Shown here: positions 9,292 through 17,316 of the stretch, piece after piece
How the letters are laid out: each line of letters begins with the position of its first letter
Numbering within the stretch: the first letter of the stretch is position 1
Assembly (NCBI RefSeq): GCF_024124375.1
Contig: NZ_JAMXRZ010000017.1
Coordinates: 1 to 48,949, forward strand
Source: Klenkia sp. PcliD-1-E
GTDB lineage: Bacteria; Actinomycetota; Actinomycetes; Mycobacteriales; Geodermatophilaceae
Reading direction: 5' to 3'
DNA: 48,949 nt
Notes under the pieces: model-generated
Told to the model about the DNA's origin: nothing
The model's input: the letters and a program-made list of their open reading frames with translations, nothing else
Databases searched by the model: none
Made by a program: the position numbers and the translations under genes

Positions 9292-12200
9292 GACAGGGCC
9301 TCCGCAGCCAGCAGGGGGGTCCAGAACCGGCGGGCGAGCGCGCCGAACCGGGTGTTCTCGTCGGGCCACCGTTCGTCGTCACCCGGGGCCGCAGTGCTCC
9401 AGACCGAGAAGGGGGCGCTGCTGCCGTACAGGTGGACGTGGTGGCGGTCGGCGGACTCGCCCGGGAACTGCCCGCCGTCCCAGACCCCGGTGGCGGCATC
9501 CAACGAGGCGTCGCGGTCCTCCCCGACGGCGCGCCGGGCTGCGTAGGCCTCGGAGACCTTCGGGCCCATCGGCAACGGCTCGCAGGTGCCCCGGGCATGC
9601 AGGTCGAGCAGGTCGGCCAGGACGGTGGCCGGGTCGGCGGGGGCGAACAGGGTCGACGTCCGGGCCCCGGACCGCCAGCGGCCGATCGTCACCGCCCGTC
9701 CGCTGCCCTCGGCGGCGGCCAGCACGAGGGCGTGCACCCAGGCCCGGGCACGGTGCTTGGCGCCCAGGGACGAGTACGTCACCGAGACCACCGCGCCGTC
9801 GCGGACCCCGTTCACGGTGCCGGCCAGCTCGTGCTCGCCGATGCGGAGGCGCACGTCGACGCTGTGCGCCGGCGCCTGCAGGAGGGGCGCGGCAGCCAGG
9901 ACCAACGGGTCGACCCGCGACCCGACCCGCTGCACGACCGCCGTGCCCAGCGACCCCGGGGGAAGCGTGCCGCGCAGCCACTCGGTGTGGACGGCGTCCT
10001 CGGCCGACGTGCCGGCCAGGCGTGCGCGCAGCAGCCGGTCGCCGACCGCCCACTCCTGCAGGGCGTCCAGGGAGGCCGACAGCTCGTCGTCGACCTCGTC
10101 GTCCTCACCCGGCAGCGAGATCTGCAGCCGCTGGCGCAGGTAGGCGCGCACCGGGTGCTCGACGAAGGAGACCAGGTCGTCGAGGGCCACCGGTCCCGTA
10201 CGCGGGGGGAGGGGGGAACGCGGTGGCGGGGGCTCGCGGTCGAGGACGGCACGCCGGGCACCGGCCAGGGCGACGCGGTCGAAGCTGGCAGGGGGCTGCC
10301 CGGTGAAGGAGCGGGGGTCGAAGGGCTGCAGGGGGTGGTGCTCCACGAGTGCGTCCCGGTGGCCGCCGGTCATGCCGGCGAGGACGTCGAGGAGCTCGCC
10401 GACGGGGACGGCGGGAGGTCGCTCGGCCCCGCTGACCGGGTCGGCCCCGGTGCAGAAGACCAGCAGCTTCTCCCCGGCCGAGCACACGGCGTCCAGCAGC
10501 AGCTGCCGGTCCTCGCTGCGCACGTCGCGCTCACCCACCCGCGGGTCGCGGGCGAGGACGTCGTCGCCGTCGACGGCCCCGGCCCGGGGGAAGACCCCGT
10601 CGTCCATGCCGAGCAGCACCACGACGCGGTGCGGCACCGACCGCATGGGGACCAGGGTGCAGACGGTGAGGTTGCCGGTGCGGAAGTTCGCCCGGGTGGG
10701 ACGACCGGCGAGGCGGCCGGCGAGCAGGGCCCGCACGTCGGCGGTGCGCAGCCGGCCCTGGCCGCCCTCGAACGCCTCGGACAGCTCGCGACGGGCCTGC
10801 GAGAGCTGCCAGGCGTCGTCGGGGCCCACGGCGGTGAGCACCTCAAGCGCGTCGTGGAGGCTGTCGCGCCAGTGCGTGACCGGGTGCTCGCCGCTCAGGG
10901 TGCCGAGGACGGCGGCCAGGCGGTCGACCAGCTCGGCGAGCCGGCCGGCGAGGTCGATGTCGCTGCTGTCGACGTCGTCGAGCGGGAGCGCCTGGGCCAG
11001 CCAGACCGGCTGGTCCTCGGAGGTGGTGACGCCGAGCAGGACGCGGTCGAGACCCGCCTGCCAGGTGTTCTGCGGCACGGAGGCCAGGCGGTAGTCCGCC
11101 CGGGTGGTGGTGTCCAGGCCCCAGCGGACGCCGGTGCGGGCCACCCAGTCGCGGATGCGATCGAGGTCCTCGTCGCTGAACCCGAACTGCCGGCGCACAC
11201 CGGGGGTCGCGGCGAGGTCGAGGACCTGCCCCGCCGTCACCCGGCTGTGGGCGAGCTGGAGCAGCAGGGACACGGTGTCCAGCAGCGGGTTGGTGGCGCG
11301 CAGGCTGCGGTCGGCGAGGCGGACGCGCAGCGCGTTGCCCGGGTGCGGCAACCCGGGCCCCTGCCCGAAGGTCGCCGAGACCAGCGGGGCGAAGGTCTCG
11401 ACGTCGGGGCAGAGGACGAGCACGTCGCGGGGTTCGAGCGTGGCGTCGTCCTGGAACAGGCGCAGCAGCACCTCCCGCAGGACCTCGACCTGCCGGGCGG
11501 GCCCGTGGCAGGCATGCACCCGGACGGAGTCGTCGGCGGCACCTGCGGGACCCGGGGGACGGTCGTCGCGGAGGTCGGCCTGCAGGCGGCCCAGGACCGT
11601 CGTCCCGGCGTCGTCGGCGGCCGGGTGGTGCTCGTCGGTGTGCGCGGGCAGGCGCAGCTGCAGCTCGCGGACGTCGCGGGCGAGGCTGCGCAGCAGCGGG
11701 TGCGCCGGGACGGCGGAGGTGGCGTCGGTGCGGCGGTGGGTGGCGGTGCAGCCGACGAGCCGGGACCAGAGTGCCGGGCTGGGGTGCGGCACCCACAGGT
11801 GCACGTCGCGGTGCTCGCCGAGGGCCTCGAGCACCGCCAGCGAGCGGGCGGTGAGGCGGGTGGGCCCGAACAGGCTGACCCGCTCGGGCAGCTGCACCGA
11901 CCCGGGGGCGTCGCGGACCATGGCGCACGCGGTGGCCAGGCCCTCGCCGGGGCTCGGCCCCAGCTCGGCCCGCAGTCGGCGGTACAGCTCGGCCTGCCAG
12001 TGCAGGTCGGCGGGCAGGGCCCCGTCGCCGTCGGTGTCGCGGCCGGCCGCCCAGTCGCCGAGCATGCCGGGACGGTGGTCGGCGTAGCTGCGGTACAGGT
12101 CGGCGAGGTGGGCGGCGGCGGCCCAGCGGCGGCCGTGGCGGGCGTCGCCGTCGGCCGCGCCGTGGCCGAGGTAGCGGGCCAGGACCGCCAGCCACGGCTC

Positions 12201-12524
12201 CCCGAGCGAGGCGTCGACGACCTGCAGGGTGGGCCAGACCGCACGCGACCACGGGTCGGTGCGCCGGTCGGTGCCGGTCGCATCGGCCACGGCGTCCTCG
12301 ACCAGTGCGGTCACCGAGGGGAAGCGGACCCCGGAGCAGATGCCGTCGCCGGCGCCACCGGCCCCGAGCACCGTCGACAACTGCTGGGCCAACCAGCGTT
12401 CCACCCCCTTGGCCGGGACGGCCACGACCTCCTCCGCGAAGGGGTCGGCCAGAGGCGTCGACAGGAGTGCACCGAGGGCGTCGACGAGCCCGGAGGTGCG
12501 CTCGGCGCGGTGGAGATGGAGCAC
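9288..12524 (-). CDS. recC: RecBCD subunit RecC
   Basis: The 1078-residue protein starts MLHLHRAERTSGLVDALG and contains VAVPAKGVERWLAQQL, PSVTALVEDAV and CRTGADPVSGAERPPAV-like segments typical of RecC, the inactive helicase/nuclease homologue that recognises Chi-type sequences and splits the strands in RecBCD. Walker motifs of an active helicase are absent, as expected. GTG 12524 is the first codon of the conserved N-terminus. It is the first gene of the leftward recC-recB-recD operon, and the 330 bp upstream carry no gene. A TAGACA box lies 6 nt upstream of the GTG, a weak leaderless-type candidate. Confidence 0.92.
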   Translation of the reverse strand: MLHLHRAERTSGLVDALGALLSTPLADPFAEEVVAVPAKGVERWLAQQLSTVLGAGGAGDGICSGVRFPSVTALVEDAVADATGTDRRTDPWSRAVWPTLQVVDASLGEPWLAVLARYLGHGAADGDARHGRRWAAAAHLADLYRSYADHRPGMLGDWAAGRDTDGDGALPADLHWQAELYRRLRAELGPSPGEGLATACAMVRDAPGSVQLPERVSLFGPTRLTARSLAVLEALGEHRDVHLWVPHPSPALWSRLVGCTATHRRTDATSAVPAHPLLRSLARDVRELQLRLPAHTDEHHPAADDAGTTVLGRLQADLRDDRPPGPAGAADDSVRVHACHGPARQVEVLREVLLRLFQDDATLEPRDVLVLCPDVETFAPLVSATFGQGPGLPHPGNALRVRLADRSLRATNPLLDTVSLLLQLAHSRVTAGQVLDLAATPGVRRQFGFSDEDLDRIRDWVARTGVRWGLDTTTRADYRLASVPQNTWQAGLDRVLLGVTTSEDQPVWLAQALPLDDVDSSDIDLAGRLAELVDRLAAVLGTLSGEHPVTHWRDSLHDALEVLTAVGPDDAWQLSQARRELSEAFEGGQGRLRTADVRALLAGRLAGRPTRANFRTGNLTVCTLVPMRSVPHRVVVLLGMDDGVFPRAGAVDGDDVLARDPRVGERDVRSEDRQLLLDAVCSAGEKLLVFCTGADPVSGAERPPAVPVGELLDVLAGMTGGHRDALVEHHPLQPFDPRSFTGQPPASFDRVALAGARRAVLDREPPPPRSPLPPRTGPVALDDLVSFVEHPVRAYLRQRLQISLPGEDDEVDDELSASLDALQEWAVGDRLLRARLAGTSAEDAVHTEWLRGTLPPGSLGTAVVQRVGSRVDPLVLAAAPLLQAPAHSVDVRLRIGEHELAGTVNGVRDGAVVSVTYSSLGAKHRARAWVHALVLAAAEGSGRAVTIGRWRSGARTSTLFAPADPATVLADLLDLHARGTCEPLPMGPKVSEAYAARRAVGEDRDASLDAATGVWDGGQFPGESADRHHVHLYGSSAPFSVWSTAAPGDDERWPDENTRFGALARRFWTPLLAAEALS

Positions 12525-12853
12525 ACGGCGTGTCTACCGGACGGCTCCGACAGAACCGGTGACCTCCGGTGCTGTCCGCAGCCCACGGGCGGAGACGTGC
12601 CCACCGACAGGGGCGCCCAGGAGGAGCCGCGGATCGTGGCTCGCGCCTGGCCGGGGGACTCGAACGCGGGAGGTCGGTCGGTCATCCGGAGGCTGTACAA
12701 GGATCTGAACTGAACGTTCGGTGTGTGCGGGGGTCGGCACCGTCATGCGGACTCGTCCAGCTACACCTCGATCACCCGCCCGCACCACCACGACCAGGAT
12801 CACTGCTCACCCGCGGCAGTGCGGTGTCGGCCTCCTGGTGGGGCCCCGGTCGG
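12525..12853 (-). other. Gene-free stretch upstream of recC
   Basis: I see no convincing gene here. It must contain the recC operon promoter, read leftward. A short GGGGACTCGAAC run near 12653-12664 resembles the T-loop of a tRNA on the minus strand but has no supporting stem. Confidence 0.5.
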
Positions 12854-13165
12854 TCAGATCTCCCGGTCGGAGAGGCCGGGCTCGTAGTCCTGGCCGCCGT
12901 AGCAAGATGCCGTGGATCTTGATGTCGTCATCGTGCACCGCGAATGCAACGACACGGCGGCGAAAGCCGTGGTTCGTAGCCCAGGTCGCAGATCGTCTCG
13001 GGCTCGCCCGAGCATCGGTGCATCCGCGAGGCCGTCGCAGTGGTCGATGATCGCGGTGGTGAAGTCGTGGGCGCGGTCCGGGAAGCTTGATTGGTCGGCG
13101 ATCCAGAGGTAGAGCTCGGTGAGCTGGTGCTGGGCGCGGGGTGAGTAGACGACTCGCCGGTCCAC
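12854..13165 (-). pseudogene. RelE/ParE-type toxin with two compensating frameshifts
   Basis: The open frame (103 residues) begins like a ParE-type toxin (VVYSPRAQHQLTELYLWIA, then APMLGRARDDLRPGLRTT) and ends YGGQDYEPGL, the usual C-terminus. Between them, 12903-12968 are read in the wrong frame: the adjacent frame of the same strand gives GFRRRVVAFAVHDDDIKIHG, which is the expected continuation. One base is missing near 12969 and one extra C is present at 12902 (complement). About 22 residues of the toxin core, including the Arg-rich strand normally near the active site, are therefore replaced. The gene is probably inactive unless these are sequencing errors. It overlaps the antitoxin frame upstream. 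Confidence 0.7.
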
Positions 13166-13455
13166 TCTTGACGTTCCGTGGCCTGCCGGGCGTGCAGCGC
13201 GGACAGGTGGGCGCGCAGGTCGGCGGAGCTGATGGCGCCCGTGCGGTCGGCGCGCAGCTCGTCGTAGGAGGCGGTGACCTCGGACCGCAGCCAGGCCTCG
13301 ACGGCCTCGTCGCGGGCGAACAGTGCGCGTAGGCCGTCGCGGATGACCTCGCTCTCACTGGCGTAGTCGCCGGCAGCCACACGCTCGGTGAGCGCCTCCG
13401 CCATCGCGAGGGGAAAGGTGATGCTCAGCTGCTTGGTGGTCCGCATGGTCGACAT
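12928..13455 (-). CDS. CopG/ParD-type antitoxin with run-on C-terminus
   Basis: The first 90 or so residues are a ribbon-helix-helix antitoxin: KQLSITFPLAMAEALTERV, then GDYASESEVIRDGLRAL and a basic/acidic helix, as in ParD proteins that bind DNA and neutralise a ParE toxin. ATG 13455 has GGAG 4 nt upstream; a second ATG at 13446 is less well placed. The frame does not stop before the toxin as is usual but runs on over it for 238 nt, giving 175 residues with a Ser/Thr/Pro-rich, non-homologous tail. A lost frame near 13170 is the simplest explanation. The antitoxin domain itself looks intact. Confidence 0.68.
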   Translation of the reverse strand: MSTMRTTKQLSITFPLAMAEALTERVAAGDYASESEVIRDGLRALFARDEAVEAWLRSEVTASYDELRADRTGAISSADLRAHLSALHARQATERQEWTGESSTHPAPSTSSPSSTSGSPTNQASRTAPTTSPPRSSTTATASRMHRCSGEPETICDLGYEPRLSPPCRCIRGAR

Positions 13456-13755
13456 CGATCTCCGTAGGACTGAATCCTTTCCGGGCGACCAACCTCGGTG
13501 CAGCAACGGCGTCAGCAGCACAGCTCGGGTGTCTTGTTCATGCAGCAGTCACGGCCGGACCATCGCCCCGCTGCTCACCGGACGTCAGACGGTCCCGGGC
13601 CACACGATCAGCCGGACGGGGGCGGCATGGGACGACCCCGGCGGGCCATTGACCGCCAGGACATCGCCGTCGTCACCGGAACTCCGGCTGCACTCGCCGA
13701 GGCTGCAGGCGACAGCTGCAGGATCGCGCCGCAGCGTTTGACCTCGTGCCGACCT
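13456..13755. other. Gene-free stretch between antitoxin and MaoC remnant
   Basis: About 300 bp with no recognisable gene. It holds the antitoxin promoter region (read leftward), including the Shine-Dalgarno GGAG just upstream of 13455. Short open frames here have no recognisable content. Confidence 0.4.
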
Positions 13756-14216
13756 TCAGTAGCCCGTCGACGATGGGTTCGCCAGGATGAGGTTGATCGC
13801 CGTGAGGGTCAGCACCGTCGCGCCGTCCTGGTTGCGGGTCGTGATGGCGGTCCGGATGATTCCGCGGTCGGGCTTGCTGGCCGAGCGACGGTTCTCCAAC
13901 ACGATCGCGGTCGCCGTGAGCACGTCACCGGCCCGCACCGGTACGGCCCAGCGCAGCTCGTCGATACCGGGGGAGCCCAGGCTCGACAGGGGTGAGAAGA
14001 AGCCGGCGACCAAGGCGCGCAGGAGAGCGCGCAGGTGTGCCAGCCGCTGGCGATGACGGACCCGAACGGGCCGTCGGCAGCGGCGACCGGGTCGACGTGG
14101 AAGGGCTGAGGGTCGTAGCTGGTGCCGAACTCGATGATCTCCTGCTCGGAGACCTGCACCGGATCGAGCGTGACCGTGAGCCCCACTGCGTAGTCCTCGA
14201 GGTACATCGTCCTCAC
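13756..14216 (-). pseudogene. MaoC-like hydratase, frameshifted
   Basis: The start (GTG 14216, or ATG 14207) gives MYLEDYAVGLTVTLDPVQVS, QEIIEFGTSYDPQPFHVDP and IASGWHTCAL, the hot-dog-fold signature of MaoC-type (R)-specific hydratases with the catalytic Asp and His (D-P-Q-P-F-H). After IASGWHTCAL the frame becomes nonsense, while the neighbouring frame supplies the missing half: LVAGFFSPLSSLGSPGIDEL through LTAINLILANPSSTGY, ending at 13756. The switch lies at about 14017-14024, where a CT dinucleotide appears duplicated. The reading frame is broken, so this is a pseudogene or a sequencing error. It sits in the decayed strip beside the tRNA island. Confidence 0.75.
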
Positions 14217-14827
14217 CCACTCTCGTCGCAGGACCGGGCGGTTGCCCGCGGATCATTCTTGGCCACGGAACAACAGCGGGCCCTGCGTCAGGCGGGAGGC
14301 GGGCGGCTCGGAGGTCCACCGTGCGGTCACGAGGCACCGGGCGGCGAGACCAGCTCACGGCTGTGTTCCTCTGCTGGATGCGGGCCGGGCGAGACCGATC
14401 TGCATCTGCTGATGTCGTCAGGAGCCGATGCCCACGCCATCGGTGACGACGCTCTGCGAGTGAGGTGACCGGCCGCAGGTCGGACGCGCAAGGCGGTGGG
14501 CTGCAGGCCGCGACTGAGTACGGATTCGGTGGCGGAGGGGGACCTCTGGCCCGGAGCAACGCCAGCACACGCTCGAGCGTGGGCGCCATAGGGAGCAGAG
14601 GTGCTCGTCGCAGCCTGTGCGACCCACGACGTCGGCGTCCTCACCGATGCACAGTTCCTGCAGCTCAGGAGCCCAAGTCGAGCGGGCCGGGTACCGCAGA
14701 CCCGCCGCAACCAGCCACACATGGACGGGGACCACGGTTGGGCCGCTGGTCTCGCCGGGAGCTTCGACCAAGACCACTATCAACCGGGTATCGCGCGAGG
14801 GTCGAACAAGCCCCTGAACTGGGGTTC
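14217..14827. other. Gene-free stretch left of the island
   Basis: About 610 bp in which no frame gives a recognisable protein; the overlapping Arg/Ser/Pro-rich frames look like noise. Its right end (14764-14827) is the outer part of an 88-nt repeat shared with the right end of the island. Confidence 0.4.
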
Positions 14828-14852
14828 TGAGTGTCCGAGGGGGGACTTGAAC
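14828..14852 (-). repeat. attL-like direct repeat (tRNA-Leu 3' end copy)
   Basis: Twenty-five bases identical to 23982-24006, starting TGAGTGTCCGAGG and ending CTTGAAC on the plus strand. It corresponds to the acceptor and T-arm end of the tRNA-Leu without the rest of the tRNA, so it is a displaced fragment rather than a second gene. Confidence 0.85.
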
Positions 14853-14974
14853 TCCGGAGGTCAATCGGACATCTGGACGCCATTCGACGCTCTGAGCTGC
14901 AGGTTCAAGGCGTCAGGGGCTTCGGCGTCTACATCTAGATGCGTTCACATGCACTCGCTCCCCTCGCCTGCAGT

Positions 14975-14991
14975 ATCAAGATCAGTATCAC
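14975..14991 (+). repeat. 17-nt direct repeat, left copy (possible integrase arm site)
   Basis: ATCAAGATCAGTATCAC occurs here, 122 nt inside the left attachment repeat, and again at 23921-23937, 45 nt outside the right attachment repeat but inside the island. It includes the shorter motif AGTATCA, which is repeated 12 nt apart at 14972 and 14984. Paired short direct repeats next to a core are what arm-type integrase or excisionase sites look like; function is inferred. Confidence 0.5.
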
Positions 14992-15029
14992 AGCAGGCGC
15001 AGCCAGCGCCGAAGCCGGTCCCAGAACGC

Positions 15030-16094
15030 TCATCCTCCGATGAGCCAATCAGCCAGATCCCGGGCCGTGCGAGGCATAAACGTGCCGGCTTGCTGGTCAA
15101 CTTTGGTCGTCACGATCGCATTTCTTGCCGCCTTATCGGTCAGCACGGCGTCGCAATAGGGCACGGCCGCAGACAGGGCATCAATGTCCTCGATATCGTT
15201 CACCGTCCATAAGTGCTGACGGTCGCGGTGATAGTGGGTCTTAAGTGAAACGGCGACACAGTTCGACGGCATGCCGTCTGCGAATGACCGGATGGCATTC
15301 CGGTCGGTGCCAAAAACCTGACTGATCGTCGTCCCGGCCTCGATTAGGGCTTCGGTGATCGGATCCGACCATTCGAGGGTCAGTTCTCGCGCACTGATGA
15401 CATCCCTCAACCGACCTCTACGCCAGCGAGGCTCTGCGTCCAGGCGAGCCGCTTGCTCTCGCTCCTGCTCCGCCCTGCGCTCGGCCGTTGCCCGCACAAG
15501 CTCCGGTCGGTAGTGGCCATCCAGACGCATCTGCGCGGCCTCGTCGTCTGCCGGCCCCGCTAGCATTCCGCGCTCAAACTCGCGGGATATCTGTCGGTAC
15601 AGATCCGTGTCCCGACGCGCGTCGGTGAGGTCCTGCCCATCCGCACCGAGGATTCGTAGCCCACCGCGCATACCGAAGGCCCATGCGAATGAGTTCCCGA
15701 AAAGTGCCACAGTAGGCTCCTGCGTGTCCACGCCCAGTATGCGGTGGAGGGCTGCCTGGATCTCCAGTCGCATGATCGTCGGGCGGCCGAGCATGACCCG
15801 AAACTCGGAGAGCTCCTCCATGACTGCCGTGAGGTCTTGTCGCTGCGCCGGATCGGCGATCTCGCTGATTTCTATGTAGTGGGTGCCCGATAGGGGGAAC
15901 ATGGCCGTCTGGTCGGCCAAGGCTCTGCGGGCCGATAGCAGTAGTTCCGAGTACCCATCGGGAGCCGACATGCCCTTTATCACTTTGGCGAGATTGATCC
16001 AGTCCTTGAGATCTAAATAGACCGATCGGCGGCCGTCGACGTTGATGTCAATCCTGGGTGGCAGTGTGAACCGGGGGGCTGCTAGTCCTACCAT
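15030..16094 (-). CDS. PIN-like domain protein (putative nuclease)
   Basis: The 354-residue protein is not one I recognise by name. It begins with a hydrophobic strand followed by an acidic pair (VYLDLKDWINLAK, Asp28 and Asp31) and ends with a cluster of acids (NDIEDIDALSAAVPYCDAVL then TDKA; Asp300-Asp305, Asp315, Asp320). A first-strand Asp plus late acids around a CDAVLTD strand is the pattern of PIN/FEN-like RNases, so a metal-dependent RNase is plausible. The middle contains a charged helix rich in Arg/Glu (about 200-225). It is the last gene of the leftward island run. Base composition is clearly less GC-rich than the flanking chromosome, supporting recent transfer. Confidence 0.6.
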   Translation of the reverse strand: MVGLAAPRFTLPPRIDINVDGRRSVYLDLKDWINLAKVIKGMSAPDGYSELLLSARRALADQTAMFPLSGTHYIEISEIADPAQRQDLTAVMEELSEFRVMLGRPTIMRLEIQAALHRILGVDTQEPTVALFGNSFAWAFGMRGGLRILGADGQDLTDARRDTDLYRQISREFERGMLAGPADDEAAQMRLDGHYRPELVRATAERRAEQEREQAARLDAEPRWRRGRLRDVISARELTLEWSDPITEALIEAGTTISQVFGTDRNAIRSFADGMPSNCVAVSLKTHYHRDRQHLWTVNDIEDIDALSAAVPYCDAVLTDKAARNAIVTTKVDQQAGTFMPRTARDLADWLIGG

Positions 16095-16443
16095 TGGCTC
16101 AGCCGCCCCTTACGCTCGTCCGCGTACCGCGGCGAGCAGATCGATGCTCTTGCTTGGGTGTGGCGTTGGATGGTCACCCATATCATCGACCGCTTTCGGC
16201 TTGCTGCGAAGCTCTTCAACAGATGGGGGGCCACTACGGTCTCCTGCAGAGCGCAGGCCGCACATCAACGAGCGACGGCGAACCTCCCCATTGCGAGAGT
16301 CCATATGGGTATGCGTGAGCGCAAGCAGCCTAAGTATGCGCCTGACGAACCGAGTCCTGCGGGCACCGGCGAAGACGATCTTCACTCGACTAGAACCTAG
16401 TTTGAAAAATTGTGAGGAACCATCTGTTGAACGCCGCGTGTGC
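16095..16443 (-). other. Intergenic stretch with a doubtful small ORF (16110-16499)
   Basis: This 350-bp gap lies between the two small island genes. A minus-strand frame of 129 codons (16110-16499) spans it, ends 15 nt before the PIN-like gene and overlaps the previous gene by 56 nt. Its C-terminal half (SVEELRSKPKAVDD, then SKSIDLLAAVRGRA) looks more protein-like than its N-terminal half, but I recognise no family and no clear ribosome binding site. It could be a small cargo gene or just noise in a lower-GC region. Confidence 0.3.
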
Positions 16444-17316
16444 TTATCCAACGATGACAGGATCGTTGTCGTCGCCGGTCCATGGCACGTCGTCGTCAAC
16501 CTGGCCTAGGCTCGATGCACTTCCAGCCCGTCGTAGCAAATCCTTCACGACGTCACGATAGGCATCAGCAAGTTGGACCAGCCGATGAGACGACGAAAGA
16601 AGAACACCCGGGCCCTTTGCGGAAGTTGATTCACCGGCATCAGTGTTTTCGGCGGGCTCCTCGTCCACATTCTCGGAGCCCCCGAGCGCGAGGCGGCGCC
16701 GTAACTGGTCAAGCGAAGATGTTCCTCCCCGCAGGACGCTATTTAGACGTCGTGGTGCACCAGCAGCCCGGGTCAGGAGCGTCATTTCGTCGGGCGTCAG
16801 TTGATCGCCGAAGGATTGGAGCCATCCCTCCTCGACACCGTCGGCGGAGGCGGAGACGAGGTCGGCGAGCACGGCGAGGACGTGGTGATGCAGATCCTGC
16901 AGTCGGCCAATGGCGCTGACGCGGAACCACGCTGGGTCCTCCAGGTCGGGCAGCCCCTCGAGAAGCTCGACAATCGCGGCGGCGCGGGACGGCGGCCACC
17001 CGCTCGGCCACGACGACCGGTGCCGCCACAGCTCGAGGATGGCTGCGCGCGCCTCCGCGTCGCGGGCATCGGCGTCGGGCTCTCCAGCGGCACGGGCGCG
17101 ATCGGCTGCGTCCATGATTCGGGCAGCATGGTGTGTCAACCAGCGGGTGAGCGTGTCTGTGGTTTCGGCTTCGCCGAGTTCAGTGAGGATGCGCTCGCCC
17201 AGTGCGGTCACAGGGTCAGCGGATGGTGACGTCTCCAGTAGCGTCGACGAGGTAAATGCGGCTTCGGGGCGGCCGGTATTCGTCGTCTCTTCCACGGTTG
17301 CGTCGGTGCCGTCCAA
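16444..17316 (-). CDS. Unknown helical protein encoded next to the Avs-like gene
   Basis: Up to 290 residues, acidic and probably mostly helical. Its most distinctive stretch is AILELWRHRSSWPSGWPPSR (about residues 91-110), followed by LLEGLPDLEDPAWFRVS. The Ser/Glu-rich segment near 215-235 looks like a linker. The frame opens at TTG 17316, with GGAGG 6 nt upstream, which would overlap the Avs-like gene by 101 nt; the alternative GTG at 17211 lies 4 nt after that gene's stop and gives 255 residues. Tight coupling to the NTPase suggests it works with it, as an accessory or regulatory subunit. I assign no function. Confidence 0.65.
   Translation of the reverse strand: MDGTDATVEETTNTGRPEAAFTSSTLLETSPSADPVTALGERILTELGEAETTDTLTRWLTHHAARIMDAADRARAAGEPDADARDAEARAAILELWRHRSSWPSGWPPSRAAAIVELLEGLPDLEDPAWFRVSAIGRLQDLHHHVLAVLADLVSASADGVEEGWLQSFGDQLTPDEMTLLTRAAGAPRRLNSVLRGGTSSLDQLRRRLALGGSENVDEEPAENTDAGESTSAKGPGVLLSSSHRLVQLADAYRDVVKDLLRRAGSASSLGQVDDDVPWTGDDNDPVIVG

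Noticed and set aside
12653-12664. GGGGACTCGAAC, resembling a tRNA T-loop on the minus strand near recC
   Set aside because: The flanking bases do not form a T-stem or acceptor stem and no other tRNA arm is present.
9183-12713. Very long plus-strand open frame opposite recC
   Set aside because: Low-complexity Gly/Val/Gln sequence without motifs; shadow of recC.
14418-14864. Minus-strand frame of 148 codons crossing the left attachment repeat
   Set aside because: It runs through the tRNA fragment, has no recognisable motif and no ribosome binding site.
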